Of a stretch of 64,000 nucleotides of DNA, positions 1-8,287 are shown piece after piece; within the stretch, counting starts at the first letter, position 1, and each line of letters begins with the position of its first letter. The translations under genes and the position numbers were made by a program. The notes below the pieces were generated by a model that worked only from the letters and a program-made list of their open reading frames with translations, searched no databases and was not told the DNA's origin. The DNA is from Arthrobacter agilis (GTDB lineage: Bacteria > Actinomycetota > Actinomycetes > Actinomycetales > Micrococcaceae): NCBI RefSeq assembly GCF_002157505.1, contig NZ_NFSC01000029.1, positions 310,001 to 374,000 of the forward strand, in the 5' to 3' direction.

Positions 1-2
1 GC

Positions 3-1634
3 AGGTTCCAGCAGGTCTACGTGGGGGAGCCCTCCGTGCCGGACACGATCGGCATCCTGCGCGGCCTGAAGGAGCGCTACGAGGCGCACCACAAGGTATC
101 GATCGCCGACTCGGCGCTCGTCGCCGCTGCCACGCTGTCCCACCGGTACATCCCTGGCCGTCAGCTGCCCGACAAGGCCATCGACCTCGTGGACGAGGCC
201 GCGTCGCGCCTGCGGATGGAGATCGATTCCGCGCCCGTGGAGATCGACGAGCTGCGCCGGTCCCTCGAGCGGATGCGCATGGAGGAGATGGCGCTCTCCC
301 GCGAGAAGGACGAGGCGTCCCTCGAGCGGCTGCAGACCCTGCGCGCCGAGATGGCCGACCGCCAGGAGGAGCTCGACGGGCTGAACGCACGGTGGGAGGC
401 CGAGAAGGCGGGCCTCAACCGCGTCGGCGACCTGAAGGCATCCCTCGACGAGCTGCGCTCGCAGGCCGACCGGGCCCAGCGCGAGGGGGACCTCGAGACG
501 GCGTCCCGCATCCTCTACGGCCAGATTCCGCAGGTGGAGCGCGAGCTCCGCGAGGCGCAGGCCGCCGAGGAGCAGACCGTGAACTCTCCCGAGCTGATGG
601 TCGCCGAGGAGGTCACCGCGAATGACATCGCGGAGGTCATCTCCGCCTGGACGGGTATCCCGGCCGGACGGATGCTCCAGGGCGAGAGTGAGAAGCTCCT
701 CCATATGGAGGAGGTCATCGGCGCGCGGCTGATCGGCCAGCAGCGGGCGGTGTCCGCGGTGTCCGACGCCGTCCGGCGCGCCCGGGCCGGCGTGTCGGAC
801 CCGAACCGCCCGACGGGTTCCTTCCTGTTCCTCGGACCCACCGGCGTGGGCAAGACGGAGCTCGCCAAGGCGCTCGCCGACTTCCTGTTCGACGACGAGC
901 GCGCGATGATCCGGATAGACATGTCCGAGTACTCGGAGAAGCATTCGGTCGCGCGCCTCGTGGGTGCCCCTCCGGGATACGTGGGCTACGAGGAGGGCGG
1001 CCAGCTCACCGAGGCCGTGCGGCGCCGCCCCTACAGCGTGGTGCTGCTCGACGAGGTGGAGAAGGCGCACCCGGAAGTGTTCGACCTGCTCCTGCAGGTG
1101 CTGGACGACGGGCGCCTCACGGACGGCCAGGGCCGCACCGTGGACTTCCGCAACGTCATCCTCGTGCTGACGTCGAACCTCGGGTCGCAGTTCCTCGTGG
1201 ACCCCTCGCTCGACGACGCCGCGAAGCGCTCCGCCGTGATGTCCGCCGTGAACGCGAACTTCCGGCCGGAGTTCCTCAACCGGCTCGACGACGTGGTGAT
1301 CTTCGATCCGTTGAGCCTCGACGAGCTCTCCCGGATCGTGGAGCTGCAGGTCAAGTCGCTCGGTGAGAGGCTGCACGACCGCCGGCTCGAGCTGGACGTC
1401 AGCGCCGCGGCCAGCGAATGGCTTGCGCTCACCGGATTCGACCCGGCGTACGGCGCCCGTCCGCTGCGCCGGCTCGTCCAGCGCGAGATCGGCGACCGGC
1501 TGGCGAAGGGCATCCTCGCCGGCGAGATCGTCGACGGCGACACCGTCGTCGTCGACCGGCAGGAACCGGACCCTGACGCGGCCGGCGACGTCGGCCTCGA
1601 CGTGGGCGGACTGCTGGTACACGCCGCGCGGTAG
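3..1634 (+). CDS. clpB: ATP-dependent chaperone ClpB, C-terminal part (5' truncated by window edge)
   Basis: ClpB is a cytoplasmic AAA+ disaggregase that works with DnaK to pull polypeptides out of aggregates. The reading frame is already open at the first bases (RFQQVYVGEP before the first in-frame Met), so the N-terminal domain and most of the first ATPase domain lie outside the window. Visible in order are the end of NBD1 (HRYIPGRQLPDKAIDLVDEA), the long charged coiled-coil middle domain that separates ClpB from ClpA/ClpC, then NBD2 with Walker A GPTGVGKTELAK, Walker B VVLLDEVEKAHPE and the C-terminal small domain (GARPLRR). The gene ends about 70 bp before the stop of the converging septum formation gene. 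The family assignment is secure. A HrcA or HspR site, if any, would be upstream of the window. Confidence 0.97.
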   Translation, partial: RFQQVYVGEPSVPDTIGILRGLKERYEAHHKVSIADSALVAAATLSHRYIPGRQLPDKAIDLVDEAASRLRMEIDSAPVEIDELRRSLERMRMEEMALSREKDEASLERLQTLRAEMADRQEELDGLNARWEAEKAGLNRVGDLKASLDELRSQADRAQREGDLETASRILYGQIPQVERELREAQAAEEQTVNSPELMVAEEVTANDIAEVISAWTGIPAGRMLQGESEKLLHMEEVIGARLIGQQRAVSAVSDAVRRARAGVSDPNRPTGSFLFLGPTGVGKTELAKALADFLFDDERAMIRIDMSEYSEKHSVARLVGAPPGYVGYEEGGQLTEAVRRRPYSVVLLDEVEKAHPEVFDLLLQVLDDGRLTDGQGRTVDFRNVILVLTSNLGSQFLVDPSLDDAAKRSAVMSAVNANFRPEFLNRLDDVVIFDPLSLDELSRIVELQVKSLGERLHDRRLELDVSAAASEWLALTGFDPAYGARPLRRLVQREIGDRLAKGILAGEIVDGDTVVVDRQEPDPDAAGDVGLDVGGLLVHAAR

Positions 1635-1704
1635 CCGCGAGGATCACGCAAGCGCGAAGGGGAGGAACCACCGGTTCCTCCCCTTCGTGCATCTACGCGC
1701 TGCG

Positions 1705-2904
1705 TCAGGGGTTGAGCAGGCTCTGGCTCACAGTGCCGCTGTTCCCGATCACCGCGAAGCAGTCGACCCGACGGTCGCCGTCCGCCCAGGTCTTCTCCGT
1801 CGGCGTGGCGCGGAGGAGGGTCACCTGGAGCTCCTCGGTGACGACGTCCGGATTCACGTCGGCCGAGGCGGTCGCGCAGGCGGCCTCGGCGCGGAGGCCG
1901 AGCTGGTCGCGCCCGGGGAACTCCGCATCCTCGGGGTAGTCCTCGCTCGCCAGGAGCTGCGCGTTGTGCGGTTCGCTGCAATCCACGCGCACGGCGTCCT
2001 CGGTGACCTCGGTGAAGTCGGCCAGGCACTCACCCGCGGAGAGCGACGACGGATCGACGCGCTCCTCGTCATCCGCTCCGCCCAGGAGGGAGACGAGCAG
2101 CCAGGCGAGGAGCCCCAGGAGTACGACGGCGCCGCCGATGAGCAGCAGCAGCGGCAGGACGCTGCTTCCGGCAGGCGTCCTGTCCTCCGCCGCATGCGCA
2201 CCCGTGTCCTCAGGATCCGGTGCCGTCGGGATCCACGCCGCGCGGGCGCCGTCGGCCGGTCGAGGCTCTGCCGGGGACCCCGGTCCTGCCGTCCCGATGG
2301 AGGCCGGGTCGGTGCCCGGGTACAGGCCCGGATGTCCGAGGCCGGGCTCACCACCCTGGGGAGGGAAGGCGTAGGGGCCGCCGACGGGGTCGCCGTCGTC
2401 CAGGGGGCCCGGGCCCGAGGGGACGTGCCGGGCCGGCGGAGCGTCGACGGCGTGGCCCCCGGGCGAGGGGGAGCGGTCCTCCGACCCAGGGGTGACAGCG
2501 GATCCGGGCGCTGCGTCGCCCGCTGTGCCTCCAGCCGGAGCCGTGCCATCGGGGGCGGCGCGGACCGCCGGCGCAGTCGCCGGCAGAGGTCCGCCCACCA
2601 GGGTTCCCGCCTCCTCGGCAGCGGCCGCCACGGCCAGGGCCTCGGCGGCAGCGTCCTCGACCGAGGCGGCTTCCGCGGTGTCCCTGCTGATCTGCGCGGG
2701 TCCGAGGGCGGGCTCCTGCAGGTCGAGGGTCTCGGGGGACACCGACAGCTCCGGTTCCAGGGTCCCGGCGGGGACGTCCCCGTCATCGAGCACGATCTCG
2801 TCGGCGTCGACCACGTCCGGCCCGTTGGACCCGTCCGACCCCTTGGACCCGTCCGGCCCGGGGTGATTCCCGGAGTCCCTGGGTGCCTGCTCCTCGTTGC
2901 TCAT
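1705..2904 (-). CDS. septum formation family membrane protein (399 aa)
   Basis: The protein has a long acidic, Pro/Gly/Ala-rich N-terminal region of about 240 residues, predicted to be disordered and cytoplasmic. It begins with a Gly-Ser-rich stretch (DGSKGSDGSNGPD). One strong membrane helix follows (SVLPLLLLIGGAVVLLGLLA), then a C-terminal extracytoplasmic domain with paired cysteines (GECLADF, VDCSEPHNAQL, EAACA, RVDCFAV). That domain matches the actinobacterial septum formation family (PF13845). I chose the ATG at 2904 because AAGGAGA lies about 10 bases upstream and the coding character fades above it; longer frames start inside the 2905-3202 intergenic region. The role in division is known only at family level. 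The gene sits between clpB and DUF3073 on the conserved backbone. Confidence 0.85.
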   Translation of the reverse strand: MSNEEQAPRDSGNHPGPDGSKGSDGSNGPDVVDADEIVLDDGDVPAGTLEPELSVSPETLDLQEPALGPAQISRDTAEAASVEDAAAEALAVAAAAEEAGTLVGGPLPATAPAVRAAPDGTAPAGGTAGDAAPGSAVTPGSEDRSPSPGGHAVDAPPARHVPSGPGPLDDGDPVGGPYAFPPQGGEPGLGHPGLYPGTDPASIGTAGPGSPAEPRPADGARAAWIPTAPDPEDTGAHAAEDRTPAGSSVLPLLLLIGGAVVLLGLLAWLLVSLLGGADDEERVDPSSLSAGECLADFTEVTEDAVRVDCSEPHNAQLLASEDYPEDAEFPGRDQLGLRAEAACATASADVNPDVVTEELQVTLLRATPTEKTWADGDRRVDCFAVIGNSGTVSQSLLNP

Positions 2905-3202
2905 GGTGGGCCGCTGTCTCCTTGCATTCCTGGTGCGCGTGCTGCCGGGGCTCCGGCGCGGCTTCGACTCTATCCAAGATCCTCTCGGCGAGGACCGGAC
3001 GCGGCACCGGAGGACGCATGCACGGACTGCGGTCCGCCGTCGAGCCCTCCACGGAGCTCGACGGAACCCGCGCTCGGATGCCGCGGAAAGCATGTAACCT
3101 ATACCTACGACAAACTGACCAAATACTCCGGGGCCTCGCTGCAGCCTTGGGCCTCGTGCCCCAGTGACCACCTCCGGATCGACGCACAAAGGGGGTCACG
3201 CC

Positions 3203-3442
3203 ATGGGGCGCGGCCGTCAAAAGGCAAAAGCTACCAAGCAGGCCAGGGACATGAAGTACTTCAGCCCGGCCACTGATTATTCGGCACTGCAGCGAGAGCT
3301 CACAGGCCCGGGTAGTCGTGCGTCCACGCGGCGTACCGAACCCCTCGAGCCGGTTGAGCCGGATTACTCGGAGTACGCGGACAAGTACGCCGATGATCTC
3401 GACGACGATGGTGAGGAGAGCGGCTCGCGCCGCATCGGCTGA
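3203..3442 (+). CDS. DUF3073 small protein (79 aa)
   Basis: This small, highly charged protein begins MGRGRQKAKATKQARDMKY and ends in an acidic tail rich in Asp, Glu and Tyr (PDYSEYADKYADDLDDDGEE). Both ends are typical of the actinobacterial DUF3073 family, whose function is unknown. I chose the ATG at 3203 rather than an earlier in-frame start because AAAGGGGG lies just upstream and the family begins with MGRGR. The 298-bp gap from 2905 to 3202 carries the divergent promoters of this gene and the septum gene; an AT-richer patch near 3090-3130 is the likely promoter zone. In mycobacteria this family lies convergent to purM. Here purM is 17 kb away, with the xylan island between. Confidence 0.9.
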   Translation: MGRGRQKAKATKQARDMKYFSPATDYSALQRELTGPGSRASTRRTEPLEPVEPDYSEYADKYADDLDDDGEESGSRRIG

Positions 3443-3476
3443 CCTTCGGTCGACCGATCTCCTCGACACCGCACAC

Positions 3477-3510
3477 GGCGCATCCGTCCCCCGGGACGAT
3501 GCGCCGTTTT
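3477..3510 (+). terminator. intrinsic terminator after DUF3073
   Basis: GGCGCAT pairs with ATGCGCC and CGTCCC pairs with GGGACG around a CC loop, with one bulged C, followed directly by GTTTT. It lies 35 bp after the DUF3073 stop and 47 bp before the stop of the converging ROK gene, so it separates the backbone from the first catabolic island. Confidence 0.8.
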
Positions 3511-3557
3511 GCGTGCCCGAACGCTGGCCAGCGCCGATTCCGGGCAGGCCAGTCCCC

Positions 3558-4718
3558 TCAGGACGGGAAGGCGAGGAGCGGCTGGAAGGCGAGTTCCGCC
3601 GCACCCACCAGCAGGAGTTCCGGGCCGAGGGCCGCGCGGCGCACGTGCACCCCGCCGGCCAGCGACCCCCGGTTCACCGCCTCGGTGAGCTGGTCGCCGT
3701 GGAACCCGAACAGCGAGCCGAGGAAGCCGCCGAGGACGATCAGCTCCGGATCGAAGATGTTGACGAAATTCACCAGGGCGACGGCGAGCAGCTCCAGCTG
3801 GCGCTCGGCTTCGTCCCGGACGGCCGGTGCGGGGTCATCGGACAGCACGCCCTCGAGCGCCTCGATACCGCCGCCCGTCAGGCCTGCCGCGTCGAGCAGC
3901 CGCTCGAGCCGGACCTCGGCGTCGAGGCAGCCCGAGCGACCGCAATGACAGGCGGACCCGCCCGCCCGGACGAGCGTGTGACCGAGCTCTCCGCCGTAGC
4001 CTCGGCTCCCGACCAGCTGTGCGCCTCCGGTGACGATGCCGCCGCCGATGCCGCTCGCACTGCCGTTGAGGTACACCGCGTGGTCCACGCCGATCGCGGC
4101 GCCGAAGATGCTCTCGGCGAGTGATCCGAGGGACGCGTCGTTCGCGGCGACGGCGGGAAGGTCCAGTGCCCTGCCGAAGGTTCTGACGAGGTCGGCGTCC
4201 CGCCAGCCTAGGTGCGGTGCGATGAGCACGCGGCCGGCGCCCGCATTGACGAGTCCCGGAAGCGCGATGCCGACACCGAGGAGCTGGTCGAGGCGCGCCA
4301 GGACAGGGTGGAGGTCGGCGACGATGTCGTCCGTGAGCCGCACCGCGTCGTCGAGGGACGGCACGCTGCGGGTCTCGCGGCGCACACGCGCGTGCACCTT
4401 CCCGCCCAGGCCGACGACGCCGACGGTCAGGGCGTCGATGTCGGGGTTCACGGCTATCACGGCGACTCCGGGGTTGGCCGTCACGATGGGGCTGGGACGT
4501 CCCACCCTGCCGTCGACCGCCGGTTCCGTCTCGTGCACCAGGTGCTTCTCCGCGAGAGCGGACACGAGGGCGCCGACGGTGGAACGGTTGAAGCCGCTGC
4601 GCCGGGTCAGTTCGGAGCGGGAGAGCGGGCCGTTCCGGTGCACCATCGTGAGGATCTGGGACAGGTTCTGTGTGCGAAGGCTTTCAGTGCCGTTCGTTGC
4701 GCCGGGTAGTGACCGCAC
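3558..4718 (-). CDS. ROK family transcriptional regulator (XylR-like), 386 aa
   Basis: The N-terminal 75 residues form a MarR-like winged helix (SRSELTRRSGFNRSTVGALV). A sugar-kinase-like ROK domain follows with the zinc motif CHCGRSGCLDAE and a glycine-rich segment LNGSASGIGGGIV. Length and layout fit ROK repressors such as XylR, which bind DNA until xylose or another sugar releases them. ROK sugar kinases lack the N-terminal HTH, so this is a regulator. The island context (xylA, xylB, xylanases) suggests xylose or a xylo-oligosaccharide as ligand; that is inference. A likely target is the palindrome upstream of xylA. Two near-identical 14-bp repeats sit 56-83 bases upstream of its start and may be its own operator. 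Confidence 0.85.
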   Translation of the reverse strand: MRSLPGATNGTESLRTQNLSQILTMVHRNGPLSRSELTRRSGFNRSTVGALVSALAEKHLVHETEPAVDGRVGRPSPIVTANPGVAVIAVNPDIDALTVGVVGLGGKVHARVRRETRSVPSLDDAVRLTDDIVADLHPVLARLDQLLGVGIALPGLVNAGAGRVLIAPHLGWRDADLVRTFGRALDLPAVAANDASLGSLAESIFGAAIGVDHAVYLNGSASGIGGGIVTGGAQLVGSRGYGGELGHTLVRAGGSACHCGRSGCLDAEVRLERLLDAAGLTGGGIEALEGVLSDDPAPAVRDEAERQLELLAVALVNFVNIFDPELIVLGGFLGSLFGFHGDQLTEAVNRGSLAGGVHVRRAALGPELLLVGAAELAFQPLLAFPS

Positions 4719-4773
4719 GGCCCTGTGTTCTCCTTCGTCCTGCAGGAGCCCACGGCGCCTGGTCTCGGCCTAT

Positions 4774-4801
4774 CGTATCCAGAAGTGCGTATCCGGAAGT
4801 G
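4774..4801. repeat. tandem 14-bp direct repeat upstream of the ROK gene
   Basis: CGTATCCAGAAGTG at 4774-4787 is followed at once by CGTATCCGGAAGTG at 4788-4801, with one mismatch. The pair lies in the 90-bp gap between the ROK gene start and the stop of the first LacI gene. Position and spacing suggest a regulatory site for the ROK gene, not coding sequence. Confidence 0.5.
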
Positions 4802-4808
4802 CGGGCGC

Positions 4809-5867
4809 TCACGCCCGCTGCGGCACCGGCCTCGCAGCAGGCGCGGCAGGTGTGGAGGGCGCGGCGGTGCTCTGGCGCACCACGAGGCTGGTGGCGAGGT
4901 CGAGCCGCAGATTGTTGGGACGCTCGCCGTCACGCAGGCGCAGGACCATGCGCGTGGCTTCCTCGGCCATCTGGATGAGCGGCTGGTGCACGGTGGTCAG
5001 GGCAGGGCTGGACCATTGCGCCAGCTGCAGGTCGTCGTAGCCCACGATCGACAGCTCGTCGGGGACCCGCAGCCCGATCTGGCGTGCCGCATCGAGCACG
5101 CCCAGTGCCTGGAGGTCGCTGCCCGCGAAGATCGCCGTCGGGGGATTCGGCCCGCGCAGCAGGGCGAAGGCGTGGTCGCGTCCGCCGTCGACATGGAAGT
5201 TCCCGTAGCGGATGAGTTCCGGATCGATGGGCAGGGAGGCCAGGTTCATGGCCGAGCGGTAGCCGTCGATCCGGGCGAGGGAGCACATCATGTCCTCCGG
5301 CCCGCTGATCGCGGCGATCCGGGTGTGGCCGAGGTCGATCAGGTGCCGGGTGGCCATCATGCCGCCGGACCAGTTCGCCGAACCGACGGAGGGGACATCC
5401 GGTGCGGGGTCCCCGGCCGGATCGATGATGACGAACGGGATCGAGCGCGCGTCGAGCTTCTTGCGGAACTCCTGCGGCAGGTCGGAGAAGACCAGGACGA
5501 CTCCGGCAGGACGCCTCGACAGGATGCCCTCGATCCACTCGGGGCCGGGGGCGTGCCGTGTTCCCGTCTCGGTCAGCACCACGCTCATGCCGTGCTCGCT
5601 CGCCACGTTCTCCACCCCGCGGATGAGTTCGAACGCCCACGCACTCTCCAGCTCGTGGAACACGAGTTCCACGAGTCCTGCCTTGGCGGTGGACTCCTTG
5701 CGCCGGCGGTAGCCGTGCTCTTCGAGGAGCTCCTCAACTTTCGCCCGGGTTTTCGGGGACACGTCAGCACGCCCGTTGAGCACCTTGGAGATCGTGGAGA
5801 GGGATACGCCCGCAACCGCCGCGAGCTGGGCGAGGGTGACGCGCGGTTCTTCCGCCGGAATCGACAT
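4809..5867 (-). CDS. LacI family transcriptional regulator (352 aa), beside xylo-oligosaccharide transporter
   Basis: The N-terminus carries a LacI helix-turn-helix and hinge (VTLAQLAAVAGVSLSTISKV, then LNGRADVSP). A periplasmic-binding-protein-like effector domain of about 280 residues follows (GYDDLQLAQWSSPALTTVHQ). It is a clear paralogue of the second LacI regulator at 15272-16297; both share the segment GYRRR after the HTH and a similar ligand fold. It is divergent from the sugar ABC operon with 162 bp between, so it most likely represses that operon until an imported sugar binds. The candidate operator is the TTTCGA/TCGAAA array at 5990-6016. Xylo-oligosaccharide as ligand is inferred from the island. 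Confidence 0.88.
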   Translation of the reverse strand: MSIPAEEPRVTLAQLAAVAGVSLSTISKVLNGRADVSPKTRAKVEELLEEHGYRRRKESTAKAGLVELVFHELESAWAFELIRGVENVASEHGMSVVLTETGTRHAPGPEWIEGILSRRPAGVVLVFSDLPQEFRKKLDARSIPFVIIDPAGDPAPDVPSVGSANWSGGMMATRHLIDLGHTRIAAISGPEDMMCSLARIDGYRSAMNLASLPIDPELIRYGNFHVDGGRDHAFALLRGPNPPTAIFAGSDLQALGVLDAARQIGLRVPDELSIVGYDDLQLAQWSSPALTTVHQPLIQMAEEATRMVLRLRDGERPNNLRLDLATSLVVRQSTAAPSTPAAPAARPVPQRA

Positions 5868-5989
5868 GCGGACAGCTTACATGCGGGGTTGGAAGGGTCA
5901 CGGCTGCCGCCCACTGCGATTTGTGACCAGCAGCACATCCGGCTTGCAAAGTGAGAGCTCGGTTACATACACTCAACCCATCACACAAC

Positions 5990-6016
5990 TTTCGATATTA
6001 TCGTCGAAACTTTCGA
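5990..6016. promoter_or_regulatory. candidate LacI operator array before the sugar ABC operon
   Basis: TCGAAACTTTCGA at 6004-6016 is a perfect inverted repeat around one base. A further TTTCGA half site at 5990-5995 pairs with TCGAAA at 6004-6009. The array ends against the ribosome binding site GAGAGG (6015-6020) of the binding-protein gene, so bound repressor would sit at the start of the transcript. The same CGAAA-N-TTTCG core lies before the xylanase gene at 16430-16440. Confidence 0.6.
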
Positions 6017-6029
6017 GAGGCGTTCAACG

Positions 6030-7331
6030 ATGAACAACCGAACCTGGATGTCCCGCAGCATTGCGGGCACCGCGGTCATGATGCTGGGCCTCACCCTGGC
6101 AGGGTGCGGCGGTGGAGGCGGCGACGCTTCGAGCCGGCCCGAGAACGAGCTGCACCTCGCCGTCTACGGCGATGCCAGCAACAAGGTCGAGCAGGCCATG
6201 GTGGACAAGTTCAACAAGACCTCCGACGTCAAGGTCGTGCTCGACACGATCCCCGGCGCGGACTACCAGACCAAGCTGCAGACCATCATCGACACCGATT
6301 CCGCTCCGGACATCTTCTTCAACTGGGGCGGGGGCTCCATCGCGAACTTCGTCAAGGCGGATCTGCTGCTGCCCCTCGACGACTTCATCGAGGAGGACCC
6401 GCAGCTGAAGGACGCCTTCCTGCCGTCCGTCTTCGACACGGCGGTCGTCGATGACAAGAGCTATGGCGTCCCGATGCGTGGCACGCAGCCCGTCATGCTC
6501 TTCAACAACTCCGAGGTCCTCAAGCAGGCCGGCATCGATGCTCCCCCGGCAACCTGGGACGAGCTGCTCGAGGACGTCAAGAAGCTGAAGGCGGCGGGCG
6601 TGACACCGATCGCGCTCGGCGGTGCGGACCAGTGGCCGACCCAGATGTGGTTCCAGTACGTCTTCGACCGCGTAGCCGGCGAGGACCTGTTCCAGACCGC
6701 GCTCGAGGGTGACACGAGCGTCTGGGACTCCGACGAGAGCCGTGAGGCGCTCGGCAAGCTGCGCGAACTGATCGACGCAGGTGCCTTCGGCACCAACTTC
6801 GACTCCGTGAAGTTCACCGATGGCGGGTCTCCCACCCTGCTCTCCAGCGGCCGGGCCGGCTTCGAGCTCATGGGTTCGTGGGCCTACGCGACGCACCTGG
6901 ATGCCAACCCCGAGTTCGCCAAGAACGCGCTCGGCTACAGCGAGTTCCCCGCGATCGAAGGCGGAGAGGGCGATCCCCACAACCTCGCCGGCAACACGAA
7001 CAACTTCTACTCCATCACCAAGGACACCCGGTACCCCGAAGAGGCCGCCGAGTTCCTGAAGCTCATGTACTCGGACGAGTTCGTGCAGGATCAGATCGCC
7101 ATCGGCAATCTCCCCACCACCACGAACACGGAGGAGTTCCTCGATGAGGCCGCCAACCCGGAGTACGCGAAGTACCAGTTCAACCTTGTGAAGGACGCGC
7201 CGCACTTCCAGCTCTCCTGGGACCAGGCCTACCCTCCCGAGGCAACCGTCACCATCCACACGGCCGTAGCCCAGTTCTTCAGCGGCCAGATCGATGAAGA
7301 CGGCTTCATCAAGGCCATGCAGAGCCTCTAG
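6030..7331 (+). CDS. sugar ABC transporter substrate-binding lipoprotein (433 aa)
   Basis: This is an extracellular solute-binding protein of the carbohydrate (CUT1) class. It begins with a lipoprotein signal peptide ending in the lipobox LAGC (Cys26) and a Gly-rich linker, which anchors it to the outer face of the membrane. The mature part shows the family 1 binding-protein pattern (DIFFNWGGGSIANFVKADLL, GVPMRGTQPVMLFNN). The start is set by GAGAGG 9 bases upstream. It is the first gene of an operon with two permeases and a GH3 glycosidase. Xylan context and the next genes make xylo-oligosaccharides the likely ligand; cello-oligosaccharides cannot be ruled out. No ATPase gene follows, so a shared MsiK-type ATPase elsewhere is probably used. 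Confidence 0.92.
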   Translation: MNNRTWMSRSIAGTAVMMLGLTLAGCGGGGGDASSRPENELHLAVYGDASNKVEQAMVDKFNKTSDVKVVLDTIPGADYQTKLQTIIDTDSAPDIFFNWGGGSIANFVKADLLLPLDDFIEEDPQLKDAFLPSVFDTAVVDDKSYGVPMRGTQPVMLFNNSEVLKQAGIDAPPATWDELLEDVKKLKAAGVTPIALGGADQWPTQMWFQYVFDRVAGEDLFQTALEGDTSVWDSDESREALGKLRELIDAGAFGTNFDSVKFTDGGSPTLLSSGRAGFELMGSWAYATHLDANPEFAKNALGYSEFPAIEGGEGDPHNLAGNTNNFYSITKDTRYPEEAAEFLKLMYSDEFVQDQIAIGNLPTTTNTEEFLDEAANPEYAKYQFNLVKDAPHFQLSWDQAYPPEATVTIHTAVAQFFSGQIDEDGFIKAMQSL

Positions 7332-7339
7332 GACACACG

Positions 7340-8287
7340 ATGACAACGCTTGCTACCCGCAGGCGGCCAGCGCCGGGCGGCTCCACCGTGAGCCGCCCGG
7401 CCCGCTCGGGCGCCTCGTCCGTCGGACGCCCGGGCTTCGCCTGGGCCCTGCCCGCCACCATCTTCTTCGCGCTCTTCGCGCTCGTTCCCCTCGTAGCAGT
7501 CGCCGTCCTGTCCTTCACCTCGTGGAGCGGTCTCGGCGACCCGGAGTTCGTGGGGCTCGACAACTGGAAGACGCTCATCGCCGATCCGGTGATGCTCAAG
7601 AGCCTCTGGCTCAGCCTCCTGTTCATCGCCCTCGGGGTGGTCACCCAGACACCGCTGAGCATCCTGCTCGGCGTATGGGCTGCTGGCAACCAGCGCAACC
7701 GCGCCGTGCTCAGCGCCATCTACTTCATCCCGCTGCTGCTGTCCTCGGCCGCGATCTCCGTCCTCTGGCGGGCGCTGCTCGATCCCAACTTCGGCATCCC
7801 GGGCCAGCTGTCGTGGCTTTTCGGCGACGGCAACCTGCTGGGCACGCAGACGGGGGCCATCGGAGTCCTCATCTTCGTGGGCATGTGGCAGTTCACGCCC
7901 TTCCACACCCTGATCTACCAGGGCGCGGCCAAGGGCATCCCGCACGTCCTCTACCAGGCGGCGGCGATCGACGGCGCGGGCATGGTGCGCCAGTTCTTCT
8001 CCATCACCCTGCCGCAGCTCCGGAACACGGCCATCACCTCGATCATCCTGATGGTCGTCGGCGGGCTGACGACGTTCGAGACGGTGCTCATCCTGACCAA
8101 CGGCGGGCCGGGTACCGACACCACCATCACCGCCTTCTACATGTACCAGCAGGCGTTCCGGAGCTTCGACTTCGGAGTCGGCAGCGCCATCGCCCTGGTG
8201 CTCGTCATCGTGGCGACCGCGATCTCCCTCGTGGTGGTCAAGGTGTCCGGCTACGACAAGATGAACAGTTCGCTGGAAGGACTCTGA
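7340..8287 (+). CDS. sugar ABC transporter permease, MalF-like (315 aa)
   Basis: This is a six-helix inner-membrane permease of the CUT1 type. It has a short Arg-rich cytoplasmic N-terminus and a first helix near residues 37-60 (FAWALPATIFFALFALVPLV). The EAA loop that docks the ATPase is clear: YQAAAIDGAG followed by ITLPQLR. The gene starts 8 bp after the binding-protein stop and its TGA overlaps the next ATG by one base (TGATG), so the two permeases are translationally coupled. It forms a heterodimer with the product of 8287-9105. Substrate is inferred from the operon as oligosaccharides from xylan. Confidence 0.93.
   Translation: MTTLATRRRPAPGGSTVSRPARSGASSVGRPGFAWALPATIFFALFALVPLVAVAVLSFTSWSGLGDPEFVGLDNWKTLIADPVMLKSLWLSLLFIALGVVTQTPLSILLGVWAAGNQRNRAVLSAIYFIPLLLSSAAISVLWRALLDPNFGIPGQLSWLFGDGNLLGTQTGAIGVLIFVGMWQFTPFHTLIYQGAAKGIPHVLYQAAAIDGAGMVRQFFSITLPQLRNTAITSIILMVVGGLTTFETVLILTNGGPGTDTTITAFYMYQQAFRSFDFGVGSAIALVLVIVATAISLVVVKVSGYDKMNSSLEGL

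Noticed and set aside
1031..2029. Minus-strand frame across the end of clpB and the septum gene
   Set aside because: It overlaps two well-supported genes in other frames and has arginine/serine-rich, low-complexity composition typical of shadow frames.
3558..4718. ROK sugar kinase (glucokinase-like)
   Set aside because: A winged-helix DNA-binding domain precedes the ROK domain, which marks a regulator.
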